Below, in pieces: positions 11,028-23,537 of a stretch of DNA of 64,000 bases. The DNA lies in assembly GCA_949317995.1 (NCBI GenBank), contig OX439036.1, positions 8,536,356-8,600,355 on the forward strand. Reading direction: 5' to 3'. The stretch comes from Acholoe squamosa (lineage: Eukaryota; Annelida; Polychaeta; Phyllodocida; Polynoidae). The notes beneath the pieces were generated by a model. The model ran no database searches, was not told the origin of the DNA, and was given only the letters and a program-made list of their open reading frames with translations. The number at the start of each line of letters is the position of its first letter. The first letter of the stretch is position 1. The position numbers were made by a program, and so were the translations under genes.

Positions 11028-12196
11028 CATACATACATACATACATACATACATACATACATCTTTACCATAACCAACCGTCAATGATATAAAAGATCCC
11101 TGGGATTCTAATACAAGTGTTATTGCTACTTATTCATTTAGGTACTTTATAAAAGACCAGTCTCATATATAAACTCTTTAATATTAAATAATACCTTGAA
11201 TAAGCATATGTTTAATATAAGGGGATAATCATTCCACTAAATCTATTTGCGTAAACAAGAAAAATGCTGTGTGCATGGAAATACACCAACTCCTTCTGCT
11301 GTTTAATCACAATCACTCCCTAAATGTACCTGATTCAGATAATGTTGAGGAGCAAAGACAAACCATGTTCAGCAAGATACCAGGTGGTGTACCTGTGGAT
11401 GCAGCTGTTGTACCTTCATCTAATCACATGGTTGTCTCAGTATTTGGGTGTATTCGAAGGTAAGATTGTTAAACTGATTCTATGTTGGTGCTTCAAAGTC
11501 AAATACTTCATTTTTACTGCTTGCCATGAAGCATGAATGCAGCCATGGCAAAGGCCGAGACAACACATAATTTTAGGCTGCTAGTTTATCATTGTGTATA
11601 TATAAAGGCAAGACACTCTGGTCTTGGTCATTTTGTATCACAGTAGGTGGCACCACTGTCTATGTTTTCTCCCATAGACAGTGGTGCTGCCTGTACTGCA
11701 AAGATCAGGGTGGATATCCACTGTCATCTTTGCAGTACAGGTGGCACCACTGTCTATGGGGGAAAATCGTGAACCCTTTCGGGGAGAAACGGTATGATCG
11801 GAAGTGTGTCCCTGGTTCCGGTGGTGAATATGCGAAAGTCTAATGCTCATATTTTACAAGCAAACATGGCGCCCCGTTAGCACTTCTCCTCGAAAGACGT
11901 AACCAATTTCTGATTTCGCTAACTGGTTATAATCGGTACTTCTAATCAATATTATATTATCTTATATTATTATATTATCTCAATTTCATTGATTTCTGTC
12001 CCCAACCCCCCTATATCCTTCAGGTTAAACCAAAACTTTGATTTTTTTCACTAATTCTAGTTGTCAGCGTGATGCCCAATGTGTGCACTTCATCATGAGG
12101 AAAGATGGAGCTAAATACCTCTGTGAGACCTACAGCTCCTTGTACAGACCTCCAACTACAACTCCACCAACCGACAACTACCAGAAGCTTTTCTAG
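8298..12196 (+). CDS. Lectin gene A: CTLD, Thr/Pro linker and PAN-like module (first exon not found)
   Basis: Four exons join in phase: 8298-8463 (166 nt), 10399-10754 (356 nt), 11339-11459 (121 nt) and 12061-12196 (136 nt, stop TAG). Exon 8298 encodes CTLD half one ([18 protein letters not shown]). Exon 10399 gives WIGL, then WAPSEPDRD in the sugar-binding loop and WVDEPC. That exon then continues into a Thr/Pro/Val-rich linker of about 45 residues that the paralogue lacks. The last two exons encode a PAN/apple-like module with the cysteine pattern C..C....CVHFIM....LCETYSS. The donor after 8463 is GTGGGT. EPD is closer to the canonical EPN than the loops of the two sister proteins. The missing or broken signal-peptide exon means expression as a secreted protein is uncertain. 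The large second intron contains a MITE. Confidence 0.72.
9561..10368. mobile_element. Intronic MITE with long imperfect inverted repeats
   Basis: The left end GGCTGTGTCTCACCACTGTG pairs with the right end CACAGTGGTAAGAGATAGCC. Inside, the motifs ATATCCTCTATATGAGG and CAGAAATAAAGGTTTCTGAC recur in inverted order toward the right end (for example GTCAGAAACCTTCATTTCTG). It has no coding capacity. It lies in the intron between the two CTLD exons of gene A. Confidence 0.75.
10957..11062. repeat. (AT)n followed by (CATA)n microsatellite
   Basis: About 65 bp of AT repeat passing directly into about 40 bp of CATA repeat. It lies in an intron of lectin gene A. Confidence 0.95.
11647..11762. repeat. 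Nested hairpins
   Basis: CACCACTGTCTATG pairs with CATAGACAGTGGTG across an 8-bp loop. CCTGTACTGCAAAGAT then pairs with ATCTTTGCAGTACAGG, and a third CACCACTGTCTATGG follows. It lies in the last intron of lectin gene A. Confidence 0.8.
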
Positions 12197-12694
12197 GTGA
12201 CTTTAAGTGTGCTAGGTAATCACTCCCTTCGTGTGACTAGGATATTAGACATACCAGACAGGCACAACACAGAGTATGGAAACTGTTAGAAGCTGCACCT
12301 GAGATATTACCGGTTTTGTATTGTCTTACAGTGCCAAATACCAATATTTATTAGCTACATCTAGAGTTCAGGGGGACTCATAAAAGCTGCAGGACAATTA
12401 TGAAGCAGGGAAAAACATGAGACTGGATAAGATTGAGACCCTGATTGTGTGACTATTATGACAGGATCCTATTTGCTATATTCTTAAGGGCTTATTTGTA
12501 ACAATGACTCCATCCCTGAATTGCCGCATCCACTGCCCACATATGCACCATACGCCTCCCTTTATTAGTGTTTTACTTCATAGAAAACAATGATAAATAA
12601 AAAGGACAAAGCCGACAGATGGTCCATCCATTGGCAGTGGATTCGGCCTTTGAAATAGTAAGTCTCAATAAACAAAGATCAATAATGAATGATA

Positions 12695-13322
12695 AGGCCA
12701 AAACCCACTACATGAAAAATGGGTCTGAAATGTCTGTGATTCTGGATATCGGCAACATTGGACTCTTGCCAATTTCCTAAATCACAAGGGTACTCACTGC
12801 ACTTCTAACCACTCCAAATCCGACTATAGCTGATAGTAGCAGGAGAATCTCTGTGATTTTCATTACTGCACAGATGAGTTGCTAGAATGATTCACAGAGA
12901 TAGAGTATTTGATATTAAAATCACAGTTGTCTCTGACTATTTTCTGTGGTTTGCAATGGTCTCCTGCATAGCATAAACAATGTAACTTGCATAAATCACA
13001 AGCAGAACCCCATTATGACTGTAGTATGTGGAACTTGGCTCCTGATTTATCAAAGACACACCTCTTCTGATTTCCTAGAAACTGTTGTTTTCCTCTAAAT
13101 CACAGGGATTTTGAGTCTATCACAGAGATTTCAAGCCCTTTGTGAAGAAAATATCAAAAACTTTTGATGTAATGTACTCCCTAAATACCAGCACTTTGAC
13201 AGGGATTCTTAGCCTTTATAGGTCTTCCCTAGACGATATTACCACCCCAATATTGGCTAAGTACCAACATATCCTATTTCACAATGATATCCCGACCATT
13301 TTCACGTTGTGGGATTTGGCCT
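12695..13322. mobile_element. TIR element family AGGCCAAATCCCAC, copy 1
   Basis: Begins AGGCCAAAACCCACTACATG and ends CACGTTGTGGGATTTGGCCT. The interior has repeated AAATCACAGGGATTTTGAG-type segments and no transposase ORF. A second copy starts 66 bp downstream. Confidence 0.75.
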
Positions 13323-13388
13323 ATAACAGTCATTTACATTTTGTTGTCTTTTCCAATGTTGGTAAGTTGGAAGCCTGGTTCTTCTAAA

Positions 13389-13915
13389 AGGCCAAATCCC
13401 ACTACGTGGAAAATGGGTCTAAAACGGCTGTGATTCTGGCTATCGGCAGCCTTGGAGTCTTGTCAAAAACAAAATTCACAAGGGTCCCCATGCCACCCCT
13501 ACCTTTATCAAACCCTACTACTAGCAAATATTGGAAAGGAAATTTCTGTGAAATTCATCACTGTACTGAATAGTTGTTACCTTTAGTCACAAGTACAACA
13601 TTCTTATGACTATAGTGTGTGAAACTTGGGTCCTGATTTATGAGAGATAACACACCTCTTGTGATTTACTAGAGATTTTTGTTTTCCTCTAAATCACAGT
13701 GAATTTCTGTATGATACAGAGATTTCTGGCCTCTTGTGAGGAAAATATCAAAAGCTTTGATGTATTCCACTCCTGAAATAACAACACTTTGGCAAGGATT
13801 CTTAGCTATTATAGGACTTCCTTAGACGATATTACCACCCCAATATCGGCTAAGTAACCACATATCCTATATCACAAGGATTTTCTGGCTATATTCGCGT
13901 TGTGGGATTTGGCCT
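13389..13915. mobile_element. TIR element family AGGCCAAATCCCAC, copy 2
   Basis: Ends AGGCCAAATCCCACTACGTG and CGCGTTGTGGGATTTGGCCT, with an interior collinear with copy 1. Both ends share the CCACTACGTGAAAA / TTTTCACGTTGTGG symmetry. Confidence 0.78.
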
Positions 13916-14700
13916 AAAGGACAGAAAACCTAATATTTCCATATCTGAATTGAGGATGAATGAGTTGCATGACAATCCGGATTGTACATGTGTATCTTGT
14001 GCAATGGAAGACACTATGCCTGTACTACTATATCGTATGCACATGTTTACACAGAAATATATCTTAGGAAAAGATCTTTGACAACATTACTCCTAAGTTG
14101 TCAGCTGTGAATGTCAGATCATAAGCTATATTGGAATAAATCCCTGGGACATGTGCAATATTAGTTGAACAATAACTGTGGATTCATAGATTTGTAAGGA
14201 ATACACTTTTTGAGATTTACTTGCTTTATGTCTACAGGAAGAGCAAGGGTTACCTTTTAATCCCAGTGAGGGTGGCAGTTGAATTTATTTTCACACAGAT
14301 GAGTGGCTTGACCTTTCACAACCCGAACCCTTGATTGGGATGATTCTGTCCAAAGGTCACCCATGGTGTTTTTTTATACTTGTCAATTTTGACCTTTGGT
14401 TAAAGGAATTATCAGCAAAAGTTACTTCTCAAGTTTTTCATCGGTGAAAATTAAAAAAGAAAAAAATGATCAGGAATTTTCACTTTTGCCATTTTTTTTT
14501 CACTTTTGCCATTTTCACTTTATCTATTACTACATAATTTGGCTGAGCTTCAACAAAGCTCACAATCACAAAATTCACTGAAAATATAGTATTTTCCTAT
14601 CTTTTTCTTAATTTATTTCTTTTGGAAAAAATTTACTTTTATTTAGCCATTGTAGATACAATTAGATTCATAGGTCCATTGGTTCATGTATCAGGTAAAT

Positions 14701-14769
14701 CAGACCTTGATTACAGAGGTGAGGGGTGACTTTGGCAAAGTCACCACTCACCTCTGTAATCAAGGTCTG
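14701..14769. repeat. Near-perfect 33-bp hairpin with a 3-nt loop
   Basis: CAGACCTTGATTACAGAGGT begins the left arm and ACCTCTGTAATCAAGGTCTG closes the right arm. One mismatch was seen across 33 pairs. No terminator role is implied in a eukaryotic genome. Confidence 0.88.
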
Positions 14770-17272
14770 TGCATAGCAAATAAAAGCACCAGAGGGCAGC
14801 ACTGTTCCCTTTAGTTTCTCACCCTTCTATAGCATATGGATAACACCTACACAGACTAAACCTGGTAACCAGTCCACACCGTGCATGTATTTATTGTTTT
14901 TGGTGCAAAAAGTTCTTAAACTGTATATATGTTGTGTAAAAATAAGTAATGTTGAAAGGTAAGAAAGGGAGTTGGAACAGATTTGTCACACATATAAAGG
15001 AGACTTATGAAATGTTCTACCAAATTCTAGCAAATTCTGGAAAATTGCTTTATGGTAAATCTGCTGCAATGCTAAAGTATTGGAGGCCACGCAGTCACCC
15101 AACCAAATAGAGAGCTGTAAAGTGGCCATCACTACCCCATAGTGAAAACACTACCCCACCCGAGATCACCCTACTGGTTTCTATATAAGTATGTGTACCT
15201 ACCTAAAATTCCAAGAGTAAACCTTTCTCACCAATGTAGAGACTTGTTTCTTACTGGGCAAATGGATACAACATTATCTGTAATCATCAAAGTGTGTAAA
15301 ATAAAAAACTGACACAGTCTGCTTTAAAAAGTTACCGTAGTCGCCTGTTTCAGGGCCTGAGATAAGCATGTGTCTTGAATAAGCATGGCCGATAGGAGTA
15401 TTGAAACGAATCTTGCGCACTAAAATTAGTTTTCAAATAAACTCCAGCATGCGCTTATCAATCTAAATTCCTCTCTACCCCCAGCCTTTATTTAAAACTG
15501 TAGTACATATATTTCATTAGCACAAATTCTGGAATTGCCCCCTCTTAGGGTGTGCAGTTTAGGAATAATTTAGTGGAACAGAAATTTTGACATTGTATAC
15601 TTAGAGAATAGAGTTGTCTATTGTCTTTATAAAACATGTCATCATTTGTACCACACTGATCTAAAGGTCTAAAGCCTACATTTCATTACAATCAATCAAG
15701 TACCCAATCACGGTATATCTAGACCAACTTAGGGTACCTGGCTGATTTACAGCTATGGTGACCTTGCTCAAGCGTGCACTGTACTCCTATAATGCACTCA
15801 AGGTCACTTCTATCATGCAGCAGAGCACTGCCAGCCATTTTATAAAGGCCTATAGAGGGTCCATATTACTGTATTAACGGTAGATTTAGTTGTGAAGAGC
15901 CACATGTTAACCCTACATGTTCAAGGGCTTACCGTTTAACATCTGGAGGTGTTAGGCTCACAGCTTTCTCACACCTATATATAGGGGTATGATGCATGGG
16001 ACCTACCCTGTAAGAGGTCTTACACCCTGGGAAGGGGTTCAACAATAAAACAGAACTTATTTGAATCAATCTGTTTCATGAGAATAAATATCCCTCCTGT
16101 AGTATTCCGAAACTTCCCACATTGCCTAACGTGACATTCAATGCACATCATGATCAGTATAGTCCCCCGGCATTTTGCCTCAAAATAGAATAAAATAAGT
16201 CAAATACATACAATTTCCATTGTCTATACCCACTTTCAGGGTATATGCATCATGCCTGAAAAAGAGTTCCGGCCAAATTCCATCTGGTTTGGCTGTATGG
16301 GGTGTCTCTTCGTAAAATGGGGACTATACTGATCATCGGCAGGAAAAACAGCACATGAAAAGAAAAAGTGACTTCCTGTTGCCTAGTGGAAGTAGCCTGC
16401 ATCCGGGTATTGTCTTCCAGCTCAGAGGATCTCACAAGAAGCTGAGAACAAATCCTACACAGAATTTCCCTGCAAATTGTGCCAGAATTTCCAACCAGAG
16501 GCGCAGACAATTTTCACGCCCTTTCCGATCTATAGTAGTGCACAGACTTTTTGGGTAAAAAGAGGCTGAACTTTTTAACCCTCCCCCCTTTCTAGAGGGG
16601 TCAATAGTTTTTACACCCCCCCCCCATACAACCCACCACCCTGCTGTTGATAAATAATTACCACTCCTTTAGTCATTTAGTTTTCAGGCTGATGGAGTAT
16701 TGAGTACCGTAGCTGGACTCAAACACGATTACACATGCTTTATAGTAAGTTCATGTCACTATGCCGAACCATAGGAATTAGTGTTATCCTTTAGCCACAC
16801 CCCTCCATGGAACCCATGTTAGATGAGTCTCCATACAGTTAATAACCACCGTGGTTAATCAATAGTTGACTATGAATAGAAAATGTGATTATTCAGTACA
16901 AGTGTGCATGCAACCAACATTTATCTAGGATATACGTTGTGTAGGCCAATGATTTGTTCTATGTTTTATATAACTTTACCTTAGTTGTTGTCAAGACACT
17001 TCCTTTATATACCACACAAATAGTTCACAGTATGTACATTAAATCATACACATTTATCTCAAGGAAAATGAAAATAAAAACACTGCTAGAACTAGTTTAT
17101 GCCTCAGTTTTTGCTTAAGTTGGTGCCTGGCTACTCTAGGGCAGGCTTGCAGATATGAATCAAATATTCTCCTGGCTGGTCTAAGGTGGACATCACATTC
17201 GTCAAACCAATATTCCATACCCTCTTCTGCATGTACAGAATCAGCACAGACACTGGGTAGACATTGAAAGTG
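14770..17272. other. Intergenic sequence between lectin genes A and B
   Basis: A dispersed repeat lies at about 15625-15838; see that entry. No other gene or clear mobile-element ends were recognised. A homopolymeric C stretch lies near 16614-16624. The promoter of gene B should lie in the last few hundred bases, without an unambiguous core motif. Confidence 0.4.
15625..15838. repeat. Dispersed repeat shared with 61020-61200
   Basis: Segments such as AATCAATCAAGTACCCAATC, ACAGCTATGGTGACCTTGCT and CACTGTACTCCTATAATG occur in the same order in both places with moderate divergence. Element type unknown. Confidence 0.75.
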
Positions 17273-19680
17273 ATGGGGTGTCTTCTCTGCATTGTTTATG
17301 TCCTTGTGTTGGTGTCAGTGTCATGGGCAAGTATGTATCAACTCATTTTTATCTCTTGGTATATAATGCAATGTTGTATTAGGGTATTAATAATTCAACA
17401 CTATCCTTATCCCCAACCTAGACCCTAAGCCTAACATCTCTAACCCAACTGTTTGTCTAATTAAGTGTCCCCCTACTCTTAAGGTTTAAGTATGCAGGAT
17501 GAACCTCTCCTATCTCTTGCGACAAAAGCTAAATATGGTTTGGTTTTCAGGTAGCTGCCCTCGTCTAGCTGGATACACCGTCCATGGAACATCCTGTTTC
17601 AAAATGTACAACAGTGCTAAGAAGTGGGCAGATGCTGAGGCATCCTGTGTGGCAGATGGAGGTCACCTAGCCAGCATCCACAGCAGTGAGGAACAGGACT
17701 TTGTTGTAAATCTTGTGTAAGTGTTATTGATATATATGCTCAATGACCTTATAGACAAAAGCATTTTGTCCATACTTTATCACATTATATGTGAAATCAC
17801 AGAAATAAAGATAGTGCTAAATATGAAAAGAGAAATATGCTAAAACCTCTCACCTCGAACTAGTACTGGTACTGCTGGTCTGGGTGTAAGGTTGTCATGG
17901 TCAATTTTTCGTTCTGTTTGACCTTGCCCAAGAGGTGCAGCCCCACAAATATGGTCTAATTAATGCTTCCTTGAGTAGCATACTCATCATGGTATATCTA
18001 GATTGCTAGATCCTAGCTTTTTAGTAGAGCATTTGCTCCATAGTTCGGCTGCACTGTAAAAAACTGTAAAAATAACAAATGTAAAAATAACGAATGATTC
18101 CTCGTCCCAAAGTTGCCAAAGATCCGTCCTTATTTTTACAGAGATGTTGTTATTTCCTTGTCCCACCACACTGCCACCTAGAGCCTCTTGTAAACACTAC
18201 AGTGCCACCCTGCTTTACAATTACAGTGGTTCAGTGTTTAAACGTATGAAATTATGCAATTCATCTATTAAAATTCATTTTTTGACCAGAGCTAAGTCTT
18301 CAAGGATCTGGATTGGTTTAATGGGTGTTCCCCCAAACATGGCCTGGTCAGATGGCACACGTGTGGACTATACAGCCTGGAAAGTAAACAATCCCAATAG
18401 CTCGTCTAAAAGCTGTGCAAGGATGGCAGCTAGCGTCTCATTCCTGTGGTCGGATCAACGCTGTACAAAGACTTTGCACTACATATGCAGAGCTGGTATC
18501 TATACCTCCTTACCTTTCTTTTCTTAAAGAACAGTAAGCTAAAGAGGAGTTACACCTGTCAGAAGTTAAAAGTGGCAAGACTTATATGCAGAGCTGCTTA
18601 TTCATTATCTGTCAAGTTTAATCTCCCTAGGCCAATAAGCTTTTCAGGTTGAAAATGTCTTATTTAGTAGAAACTGTAAAACCCCTATTACTTCTTATAC
18701 CCAAGCAAATAGGCTCTCTCTTATTGATAGACAATACTCAACAGCTGATCAAGTCTTGAAAGTATCTGTCTCTCATTCCATGATCATTGTGTGATCAAAT
18801 ATTTGTCTGTACTTCATCTTCATCCAATAATTCAGAAGGCACCCCACATCTTAACCAAGCCATGTTCACCAAGATACCAGGTGGTGTACCTGTGGATGCA
18901 GCTGTTGTACCTTCATCTACACACACGGTGCAGCCAGGCATGGAGTGTGCTAGGAGGTAAGTTTTACTGACTTTGAGGCTGAGTATTTATTTTCATATAC
19001 TCTTTCCTGACAGCAACTAGTTTTGCCATAAGGGGCCGTTCAAATATTACGTAACACAACTTTGGCCACTTTTTTACCCCCCCCCTCCCCCCTTGTGACA
19101 CCTTGTAACAAAATGACCAACCCCCCTCCATAATTATGTAACACTGGTCAGACCCCCCCCCATTTGACTCCCCTCAGTTTGACAAGAATTACAGGCAGAT
19201 GTCTAAAAGTCACCTTAGAATGCTTGTAAATTGTTGAATTTCGCCATGTGATGTTTTTTTTTTGTTTTTTTTTAAAATTTTTGTTATGTAAGACTTGGGC
19301 AGACCCCCCTCCTCCTGTAACAAAGTGTAACAAAATTCATGACCACCCTCTCCCCTATGGCGTTACGCAATATTTGAACGGCCTCTAAGAGATGAGTGAC
19401 TGAATAACTCAGCTGTGGTGAAAGTTATAAATTCAATTGTTTGTTGTTCCCCTTTTGGTGTCTATTCATACCATCAATGTATGGGATTGAATTGAGAGGA
19501 AATTGACTAATGAAAGTGCTGAATATAATGTACATCAATTCCAGGTGTCAGCAGGATGCCAAATGTGTGCACTTCATCATGAGTGAAGATGGAGGTAAAA
19601 ACCTCTGTGAGATCTACAGCTCCTTGTACAGACCTCCAACTACAACGACACCTAATGACAACTATCAGAAGATTGGGTAG
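17273..19680 (+). CDS. Lectin gene B: secreted CTLD plus PAN-like protein, 228 aa, complete
   Basis: Five exons keep one frame: 17273-17330, 17551-17716, 18290-18495, 18836-18956 and 19545-19680 (stop TAG), with GT-AG boundaries and intron phases 1, 2, 1, 2. Residues 1-19 (MGCLLCIVYVLVLVSVSWA) form the signal peptide. The CTLD spans about 21-143, with an extra N-terminal cysteine as in long-form CTLDs, [20 protein letters not shown], and SDQRC before the final CRA. The loop reads NNPNSSSKSC, so it lacks the acidic residue of EPN/QPD. Residues about 150-213 form a PAN/apple-like module (ECARRCQQDAKCVHF, LCEIYSS). Such modules mediate protein or glycan binding outside the cell. It is head-to-tail with gene A, which suggests tandem duplication. 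Confidence 0.86.
19032..19385. mobile_element. MITE with GGGGCCGTTCAAATATTACG ends (ISL2EU-like), TAA target duplication
   Basis: The left end GGGGCCGTTCAAATATTACG matches in reverse the right end GCAATATTTGAACGGCCTC. TAA flanks both sides (19029-19031 and 19386-19388). The C-rich interior holds (C)n runs and no ORF of note. The terminal sequence resembles ISL2EU-type DNA transposons, recalled from family knowledge. It sits in the last intron of lectin gene B. Confidence 0.78.
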
Positions 19681-20217
19681 ATGCTTACTAATAGAATGAC
19701 CAAAATGCTCTTGAAATTCGACGATGTGGTGATATAAATTGTCTTTGGAAGCAGTACACAAAATTATACTTTATGGGAAATATTTATCCTAATCTAACAT
19801 GTCTGTGGTAACACATGAGATGTTGTGTCTTTTTAGTCAGTAGGCTCATATTTTGTCTTTGTTTAAATTTGTAACAGATCAAAGTATATTTTATGAGAAT
19901 ATTGAGGAATGTCCTTTTTCACAGAAGGTGTTTAAAATGGAAATTTCGAAAAAAGAAATTAAAAAAAGAGAAAATATTTTAAGAAGACACCTTTGATGTA
20001 CCTATCCAATACTCAAGGACCATGGAAATTACCCATCTCACATGATTAGGCCTGGTCTATATCTGCTTTATGTATGTATTGGCAACTTTGATAAAAGTTG
20101 GTATATCCACTAAAAATGAATATTTATCCGAGATGGGAATATCAATCATGCTTCTAGTTTTTTGGCTCTTTTCGTGACCCCCCTCCTGACCCCTACATCC
20201 TTATTTGGATATCTTAC

Positions 20218-20446
20218 TCTAAATCACAGGGAACTTCAGTATATCACAGAGATTTCCGGCTTCTTGTGAGGAAAATATCAAAATCTTTTGATGTGGTCCA
20301 CTCCTCAAATAACAACACTTTGACAAGGCTCCATGGCCGTGATGGCCCTTCCTTAGATGATATTACCACCCCAATATTGGCTAAGGAACCCTATCTTCTT
20401 AAATCACAAGGATTTCCTGGTCGTTTTCATGCTGTAGGATTTGTCC
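20218..20446. mobile_element. TIR element family AGGCCAAATCCCAC, truncated copy 3
   Basis: The right half only: AAATCACAGGGAACTTCAGT through ATTACCACCCCAATATTGGC to a decayed end GCTGTAGGATTTGTCC. The left end is missing. Confidence 0.65.
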
Positions 20447-20829
20447 TTTTTTGCAGCTGTTATGTCTAATGTATAAACGTTTGCATCTTTTTAATGTTGC
20501 CAGCATGAAGCCTATCATTTCTTCTTCCCAATTGTATAACTCTAGCAGTAGTCTAGTGCAGGTGCCTCTAAAGAGTGACAACTCTAGAGCTTGAACTTGC
20601 TGTAAATTTATACTTTTGAATATATTCTTTCCACCGATCTAAAACATACATCGATATATGTCCCTGATAATCATGATTGCATCAATGTATGAATTGAAAT
20701 ATTGACATACTTGGTTTTGAACCCCTCCCCCCCATCACACATACAAACACACAAGGGAGGATTTTTTCATAATTTTCTCCATTAGCTTATTTATTATATT
20801 GCATCATTTTCAAAACTTTTATTTCTTAG

Positions 20830-20897
20830 ATATGTGCTCACACCTACCTGGATACACAATTCATGAAACATCCTGCTTCAAATTCAAAAACATCTGT
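20830..20897 (+). pseudogene. CTLD exon fragment, truncated
   Basis: After a TTCTTAG acceptor the sequence reads (D)[18 protein letters not shown], homologous to the start of the 166-nt CTLD exon of the three neighbours. Homology stops at about 20897, where a GGTA-type simple repeat and LINE-like sequence begin. This is the broken remnant of a fourth lectin copy. Confidence 0.78.
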
Positions 20898-20902
20898 ATG
20901 GT

Positions 20903-21250
20903 AGGCAGGTAGGTAGGTGATTGGTTTATTGGCCATAAAATCCCAAAGCATACAATTATGAGCTTTTCCCAAAATAGCCATGTATACAAAAATAAACAAA
21001 GTTCAATACCGTTCAGTCTTTAGTGTGAGAGTGTGAGCATCGTTTGCACCTTAGCCTTTTGAGTGGACCAGGGGAGCCCTCCATGCCCATGGGTCCAGGC
21101 CATGAGCATGGCAGACTTAGCTTTACTGTGGTACTCTTTTGCTGTTCTGCCAGAGAGAACGGCAGCGAAACCCTGCTCTGTGCCTACCATCAGTGCAAAA
21201 AACGACACCTGGTAATCAATAATAAAAGGAGACTTAGAGGGGCCCACATC
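20903..21250 (-). mobile_element. Probable LINE 3' fragment with (ACCT)n tail
   Basis: On the minus strand an open frame (21247-21020, containing LSGRTAKEYHSKAKS and GGLPWSTQKAKVQTML) precedes a non-coding stretch. That stretch ends in AATAAACCAATCACC and an (ACCT)n simple repeat. A short C-terminal coding piece plus a simple-repeat tail is typical of a 5'-truncated LINE. The family is not identified. It interrupts the CTLD fragment. Confidence 0.5.
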
Positions 21251-21257
21251 CCAACCT

Positions 21258-21897
21258 GGAGGTTAATTCAAAAGGTCCTGGGATTTCTACCCCTGCGATC
21301 TTAGCGTAGGCACATATCATAAGATCTAGCCAGTCTACCCTATCTAATGCAGTGGTTGCAGGCCAGTCAGGCACAGCAAGTCCTGAGATTACTTCATTAT
21401 TCCTTTTCCAGTGCTAAGATCACTGCAATCTTAGTGAAATAATTGCATAGTGGTTTCACCTGAGTACAAGAGCACTCACAGGGAACACTCCTGCTCCCAA
21501 GAGTGAATGCCCCTGCTGTATACATATAGAGGGGAGGGGGGACGTTTGCTGAGAGTCCTTGAGGGCTCTTCAGGATACTCAGGCATGAAGTGCAATTGAA
21601 TACTGTACGAGGTCAACTGCACACACTATAAGTAGCTCATATGGGGGGGGGGAATGCTTGTGTAATCACCCTTTTGAGTGTTTCAACTGCTATTCTTTCA
21701 GTATGGGCCTCTTGCCCCTGTGCACAATGTGTTCTACTTGGAATGGTGTAGGAGGGCTGAGGCTAAGATCACTTCGATCTTAGTGCTGGCTGTGAAAAGG
21801 CAAGACAGTCTAATCTTAAGATCACTTAATTGGATAAGGCAGAATAATTCCTAAGATTGCCTAGGTAGCGATCCCAGGACCTTTTGAATTAACCTCC
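21258..21897 (+). mobile_element. 640-bp TIR element, copy 1
   Basis: Ends GGAGGTTAATTCAAAAGGTC and GACCTTTTGAATTAACCTCC. The inversion continues imperfectly for about 150 bp, including AAGATCACTGCAATCTTAG near one side and CTAAGATCACTTCGATCTTAG near the other. There is no transposase. Copies 2 and 3 lie at 22896 and 30987. The exact target duplication is not resolved. Confidence 0.88.
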
Positions 21898-22895
21898 TGA
21901 GAATATCCTTTAACACTTTAAGATCACTAGGCAGAAAGGGAATTGATATGAAAGGCATAATTTTCAGTTTATCTAAATAATTGATTATTTTCTTTACAAA
22001 GTTACAAGAAATAATGTTCAAATTGCGCATTCCACATCCTTTTCATGGTGTTTTCAGCATCCAAAGCACATTTTGAAATCTTTTGATGTAAGGAAATCTT
22101 TTATTATAAGTAGATATTACAGGCAGAATTTCATTTGCCAAATGATGTCCAATTTAAGCCCAATAGACAATGTCATCTCTTAGGTAAGTCCTGATGAATA
22201 GTAACTGTAGAAAGTAGAAACATTGATAGTTTTAGAAATAGTAAAACTTATAGATATCCTACGCTCACTTGCACTGAATGATGTTAGTAACAACTTAGAT
22301 CTGACAAATGTATTAGCTTCTGGAGGAAGTAATGATTTTTTTTCAGTAAGTAGAACTAATTAGGGGTTATTCACAGATAACTCTGTTTTTTATACTATCC
22401 TTTATACTTTGCCATATGATCTGTTTGATATGATGTAAACAAAGATTTGTATCTATATGTTATTGTTTATATAAAAGAAGGTAAATGAAGAAAACATTAT
22501 CCACTCTGACACTTTAAATGTACACAAGTGCTCCACACTTAATTTATTTGTCAGTAATAAAAACCGATTTTAAAAAAAAATCACTGGTACCCCATTACCT
22601 CAAATGTTTGCAAATGCATCCATGAATGTTCTTTGAATTTAATACAAATTTATTGTCTTTTTGTTCATTAAAACTATTGTCCATTAGAATATATGGACCA
22701 CAGTGCAATATACCTGCTATCGAGAAGATGGCCTCTGATGTGATACTTGTTATCTAGTTTTTGAAAAGTGTACCTTTAAATTGGTAAATCTCATGAAAAA
22801 TCGTAAATCAGCTTGCAATCCTAATGTCATAACATGACAGGATCTGCGAAAAGGAACCTTATTCAAGGGGGAATAAGGACTCTTTTCCGAGTACA
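21898..22895. other. Unassigned AT-rich sequence
   Basis: AT-rich sequence between two copies of the 640-bp element. No exon or repeat boundary recognised. Confidence 0.4.
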
Positions 22896-23537
22896 GGAGG
22901 TCAATTCAAAAGGTCCTGGGATTTCTACACCTGCGATCTTAGCGTAGGCACATATCATAAGACCTAGCCAGTCTACCCTATCTCATACAGTGGTTGCAAG
23001 CCAGTCAGGCACAGTTAGTCCTGAGATCCCTTCACTATTCCTTTTCCAGCCATAAGATCACTGCAATCGTATTGAAATAGTGGTTTCACCTGAGTACAAG
23101 AGCACTCACAGGGAACACTCCTGCTGCCAAGAATGAATGTCCCTGCTGTATGCATATAGAGGGGAGGGAGGACATTTGCTGAGAGTCCTTGAGGGCTATT
23201 TAGGCTACTCAGGCATGAAGTGCACTTGAATACTCTACGAGGTCAACTGCACCCTATACTCTATGAGTACCTCATATAAGCGGGGGGGACACTTGTGTAA
23301 TCACTTTTGTGAGAAGGAGTGTTTTCACTGTTATTCTTTTACTATGGGCCTCTTGCCCCTGTGCACAGTGTGTTATACCTGCAATGGTGTAGGAGGGCTG
23401 AGGCTAAGATCACTTCGATCTTAGTGCTGGCTGTGAAAAGGAAGACAATCTAATCTTAAGATCACTTAATTGGATAAGGCAGAATAATACCTAAGATCGT
23501 TGAGGTAGCGATCCCATGACCTTTTGAATTAACCTTC
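22896..23537 (+). mobile_element. 640-bp TIR element, copy 2
   Basis: Collinear with copy 1 in the same orientation. Ends AGGAGGTCAATTCAAAAGG and CCTTTTGAATTAACCTTC, more decayed than copy 1. Confidence 0.87.
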
